The notes under the pieces were generated by a model. The model saw only the letters and a list, made by a program, of their open reading frames with translations, did not search any database and was not told the origin of the DNA. This document shows, one piece after another, positions 61,924 to 64,000 of a stretch of 64,000 nt of DNA. Position 1 is the first letter of the stretch, and each line of letters starts with the position of its first letter. Made by a program: the position numbers and the translations under genes. This stretch comes from Plutella xylostella. Its lineage: Eukaryota; Arthropoda; Insecta; Lepidoptera; Plutellidae. The DNA lies in NCBI RefSeq assembly GCF_932276165.1, contig NC_063992.1, positions 6,520,001 through 6,584,000 on the forward strand, read 5' to 3'.

Positions 61924-63128
61924 GGGGAACACCCAAATATTCCGAAAAACTTTTTTCCGAATTTGAAAACACCGAATATGTAATTTACGAAATATTGCAA
62001 TACCGATTTTTTTAAATGCCGAATTCTAAAAATCACGTAAATTATAATTTCGAATATTATAATCACGAAGATTTCTTATTACGATTTTCAAATACACGAA
62101 CGTTAAAAAATACGATTACTTAAGCATACGAAAAATAAAATACCGATTTATTATAATCACGAAAAATTCAAATCCCGATCGAAAATGTGATAATTCGTGA
62201 TTTTGACAAAATACCATAAACGTCTTAAAAACCTTAGACCCAAAACCTAAAGATAGGTGCGACGACGAGCAAAGCGAGGAGGAGCGTGTTAGGTGCACAT
62301 AGGTATCGAGAAACAAAGCGGAGCGCAGCGAAGCGGAGAGGAGCGTTTCAAATATAGAGCAAAACAATTGCTAGGAATTTTATGGTGTTTAACCTTAAAA
62401 ACCTTAGGACCTAAACCTAAAGATAGGTGCGACGACGAGCAAAGCGAGGAGGAGCGTTTTAGGTGCACATAGATATTGAAAAACAAAGCGGAGCGCAGCG
62501 AAGCGGAGCGGAGCGTTTCAAATATAGAGTAAAAACATTGTAAATAGAAAACTATTTGTAGTGTTTGTTGTTAAGTAACACAACAAAGCAATAAAATTGC
62601 TCGGATTTTTACGGTGTTTAACCTTAAAAACCTTAGGACCTAAATCTAAAGATAGGTGCGACGACGAGCAAAGCGAGGAGGAGCGTGTTAGGTGCACATA
62701 GATATCGAAAAACAAAGCGGAGCGCAGCGAAGCGGAGCGGAGCGTTTCACATAATATAGCTTAGAAAATATTGTTTTATTGTATACGGATTATGCTTTTA
62801 ATACACACACTATTTCTTGTTAACTAAGATACATTCGGGAATTTGTATTTTCGGAATATTAAAACTTCGGGATTCGTAATTTTAACAATTCGGTATAGTA
62901 AAAAGTCGTACTTTTAAAACATCGAAATAATAATATTTGGAAAATTGACTTTCGTCATTTTAATAAATATGTTGTTTGAAATTTCGTTTATTAACTATTC
63001 GTGATTTTTGTTATTCGGAAACTTAAAATTCGGGATTGTGAATTATTCGGAATTATGAAATTCGTAATTTTAAAAATCGTTATTTTCATATTCGTAAAAA
63101 AGTTATTCGGATTTATGTAGTGTACCCC
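61924..63128. mobile_element. Foldback-like element B with 15-16 bp phased arms
   Basis: The target duplication is GCTCTAT, possibly GCTCTATG (61917-61923 and 63129-63135). The ends GGGGAACAC and GTGTACCCC are inverted. In the left arm the CpG of a word of type AAATxCCGAATxTT falls at 61943, 61958, 61973, 61988, 62004, 62020, 62036, 62051, 62066, 62082, 62097, 62113, 62129, 62144, 62160 and 62176. In the right arm, in opposite orientation (TTCGG or TTCGT), it falls at 62836, 62852, 62868, 62875, 62891, 62907, 62923, 62953, 62985, 63000, 63016, 63031, 63048, 63063, 63078, 63093 and 63108. Three GC-rich core repeats fill the centre. No coding capacity. It lies about 500 bp upstream of the Ig exon. 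Confidence 0.8.
62230..62755 (+). repeat. Three tandem copies of the GC-rich core in element B
   Basis: Units start at about 62251, 62421 and 62650 (spacings 170 and 229, the second enlarged by about 59 bp). Each has CCTTAG(G)ACC, the shared 40-bp block, GTGCACATAG(A/G)TAT, then AAAGCGGAGCGCAGCGAAGC and a GAGCGTTTCA end. The + strand is purine-biased and CpG-rich. The units differ by only a few substitutions, so the amplification is recent. Confidence 0.9.
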
Positions 63129-63303
63129 GCTCTATGCCCTATGCGTCAGTCGCAAAATTTAACTGAATGCCATTGTTCTAGTTTATGTAGTGTTTAACTC
63201 GTATATCCTAACAATTTTTAAACTCTCTCTTCCATCCAAATGTTACTTAGTACATATTGCTATGTATAAGCATTGCCTCTTGTGTGTACTGTTTTTCTTT
63301 TGA

Positions 63304-63617
63304 AGCATCCGTAGTCGAGCGGGCCTCAGTGATCGTAACTGATCACTGAGGTTAAGCAACAATCGGCACGGTCAGTCATTGGATGGGTGACCGATTTCAA
63401 GTGGTTCTTTTCTGGACGCTTCCATGCTTCAGACGGCACGTTAAGCCGTGGGTCCCGGTTGCTGCTTCGGCAGCAGTCGTTAAGCATAGTCAGAGGCCTT
63501 GAAAACATCTGACAGTCGGGTTGCGTGGTGGACTAGGACTAAAACCCTTCCTTCATTGTAAGGAGACCTGTGCTGTGCCCCAGTAGTGGAGACGTGATGG
63601 GTCGTGATGATGATGAT
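63304..63617 (+). mobile_element. 5S-rRNA-derived SINE, copy 2 (full), next to a splice acceptor
   Basis: The head has CTGATCACTGAGGTTAAGCA, GGCACGGTCAGTCATTGG and ATGGGTGACC, the internal promoter region of 5S rRNA (A box to C box). CTCAGTGATC and GATCACTGAG (63325-63334, 63341-63350) form a perfect hairpin. The body has GTTAAGCCGTGGGTCCCGG and CTGCTTCGGCAGCAGTCG, the tail module AAAACCCTTCCTTCATTG, and the element ends in a GAT microsatellite (to 63617). Only 16 bases separate it from the exon at 63634. It is in the sense orientation. Confidence 0.85.
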
Positions 63618-63633
63618 ATTTGCGTTGTTCCAG

Positions 63634-63842
63634 TGCGCGGCGCGACGGAGGTGCGCGTGGAGCTGCAGCTGCAGCGCTGGGCGGCGCGCGGCGGCTCCGT
63701 GCGGCTGCGCTGCGTGCACGACGTGCCGCCGCCGCTGCTCGACACCGTGGTGTTCCTGCGCCACGGCGCCAAGCTGTTCCAGTACATCCGCGGCCGCAAG
63801 CCGCCCTACCGCAACTTCACTATACCCGGCGCCGTGCTCAAT
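63634..63842 (+). CDS. Beaten path-like Ig domain, first half (exon 2, gene continues beyond window)
   Basis: The acceptor GTTGTTCCAG and donor CTCAAT/GTGAGT frame 209 bases, giving residues 26-95 when joined to the exon at 33759. The translation has a GGSVRLRCVHD B-strand with Cys52, followed by LLDTVVFLRHGAKLFQYIRG, RKPPYRNFTIPGAVLN and an N-glycosylation sequon N86-F-T. The pattern of a Cys-containing strand, a short V[WF]xxxG strand, an [FY]xYxxxxxPP stretch and a following FxxPGA matches the first Ig domain of insect Beat proteins, receptors of Sidestep-family ligands in motor-axon guidance. The partner F-strand Cys would be in the next exon. The Trp usual in strand C is Phe here. The exon is very GC-rich. 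It could also be another Ig-superfamily member. Confidence 0.65.
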
Positions 63843-63882
63843 GTGAGTCTTGTTACTGCAGCAGTAGAGTGCATAGTTGTTG

Positions 63883-63984
63883 GACACCGTGGTGTTCCTA
63901 CGCCACGGCGCCAAGCTGTTCCAGTACATCCGCGGCCGCAAGCCGCCCTACCGCAACTTCACTATACCCGGCGCCGTGCTCAAT
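63883..63984 (+). pseudogene. Tandem partial duplicate of the Ig exon
   Basis: From GACACCGTGG to GTGCTCAAT this repeats 63741-63842 at an offset of 142 bases with one difference (CCTGCG to CCTACG, synonymous), and the GTGAGT donor is repeated too. The first half of the exon, including the Cys, is missing. A TAG (63874-63876) stands in the Ig frame just upstream, and none of the AG dinucleotides in the spacer gives a phase match to the signal-peptide exon. It is therefore probably a nonfunctional copy, or an assembly artefact. Confidence 0.7.
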
Positions 63985-64000
63985 GTGAGTGTTGTACATT

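Larger units (their letters stand above)
33835..63633 (+). other. Intron of about 29.8 kb in the Ig-domain gene
   Basis: Runs from GTAAGT to TTGCGTTGTTCCAG. It is very long, as is usual for axon-guidance Ig genes of insects, and crowded with repeats listed separately. No other exon with coding support was found in it. Regulatory elements are likely but cannot be read by eye. Confidence 0.55.

Noticed and set aside
62116..62715. Three similar minus-strand frames (about 65-83 codons) with a shared SSSLCSSSHLSL peptide
   Set aside because: They are the antisense reading of the tandem GC-rich core repeats of element B. The similarity follows from the DNA repetition, and the frames run into AT-rich arms.
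63335..63401. A genuine 5S rRNA gene
   Set aside because: The 5' third of 5S is replaced, the 3' end is missing, and an unrelated body follows. The same composite occurs at 9796.
63480..63941. Minus- and plus-strand frames of 80-153 codons over the Ig exon and its duplicate
   Set aside because: Shadow frames of very GC-rich coding DNA and of the SINE. They have Cys/Arg/Ala-biased composition and no domain.

Overview
The window looks like nuclear DNA of an insect, most likely a moth or butterfly. It is AT-rich, has few genes, has GT-AG introns from about 0.5 kb to about 30 kb, and is full of short transposon relics of kinds common in Lepidoptera: tRNA-headed SINEs, small TIR elements, LINE tails and a Helitron-like end reading GCGGGAACAGCTAGT. 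Only two host genes can be supported, both on the + strand.

Layout. 1-1090: decayed Ty3/Gypsy-type LTR retrotransposon. 1090-14580: no host gene, but MITEs, a 5S-rRNA-derived SINE and other repeats. 14582-15978: 5'-truncated LINE with an open reverse-transcriptase C-terminal half. 16070-23284: a complete five-exon GMC (glucose-methanol-choline) flavin oxidoreductase gene of 725 codons, secreted, with an unusually long N-terminal region. Its intron 1 carries a tRNA-derived SINE and its intron 3 a nested MITE with a 118-bp-arm, nearly perfect hairpin. 23285-33636: intergenic, with relics and a foldback element at 28918. 33759 to the window end: the start of an immunoglobulin-domain cell-recognition gene, probably of the beaten path (beat) family. 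It has a signal-peptide exon, an intron of about 29.8 kb, then an exon for the first half of an Ig domain. The rest lies beyond the window. The two genes have no visible functional link.

The most interesting signal is a pair of mobile elements, 28918-29653 and 61924-63128. Both are flanked by 7-9 bp target duplications and share a 40-bp identical GC-rich purine-biased core. Both have long AT-rich arms of degenerate words repeated every 15-16 bp, in inverted orientation on the two sides. The words differ between the two elements but the period and core do not. I do not recognise this as a named family.

Other points worth following are a SINE whose tail ends 16 bp from a beat splice acceptor, a 142-bp-period duplication of part of that Ig exon, and the GMC N-terminal extension with a repeated LW-x-YP motif and a furin-like site.
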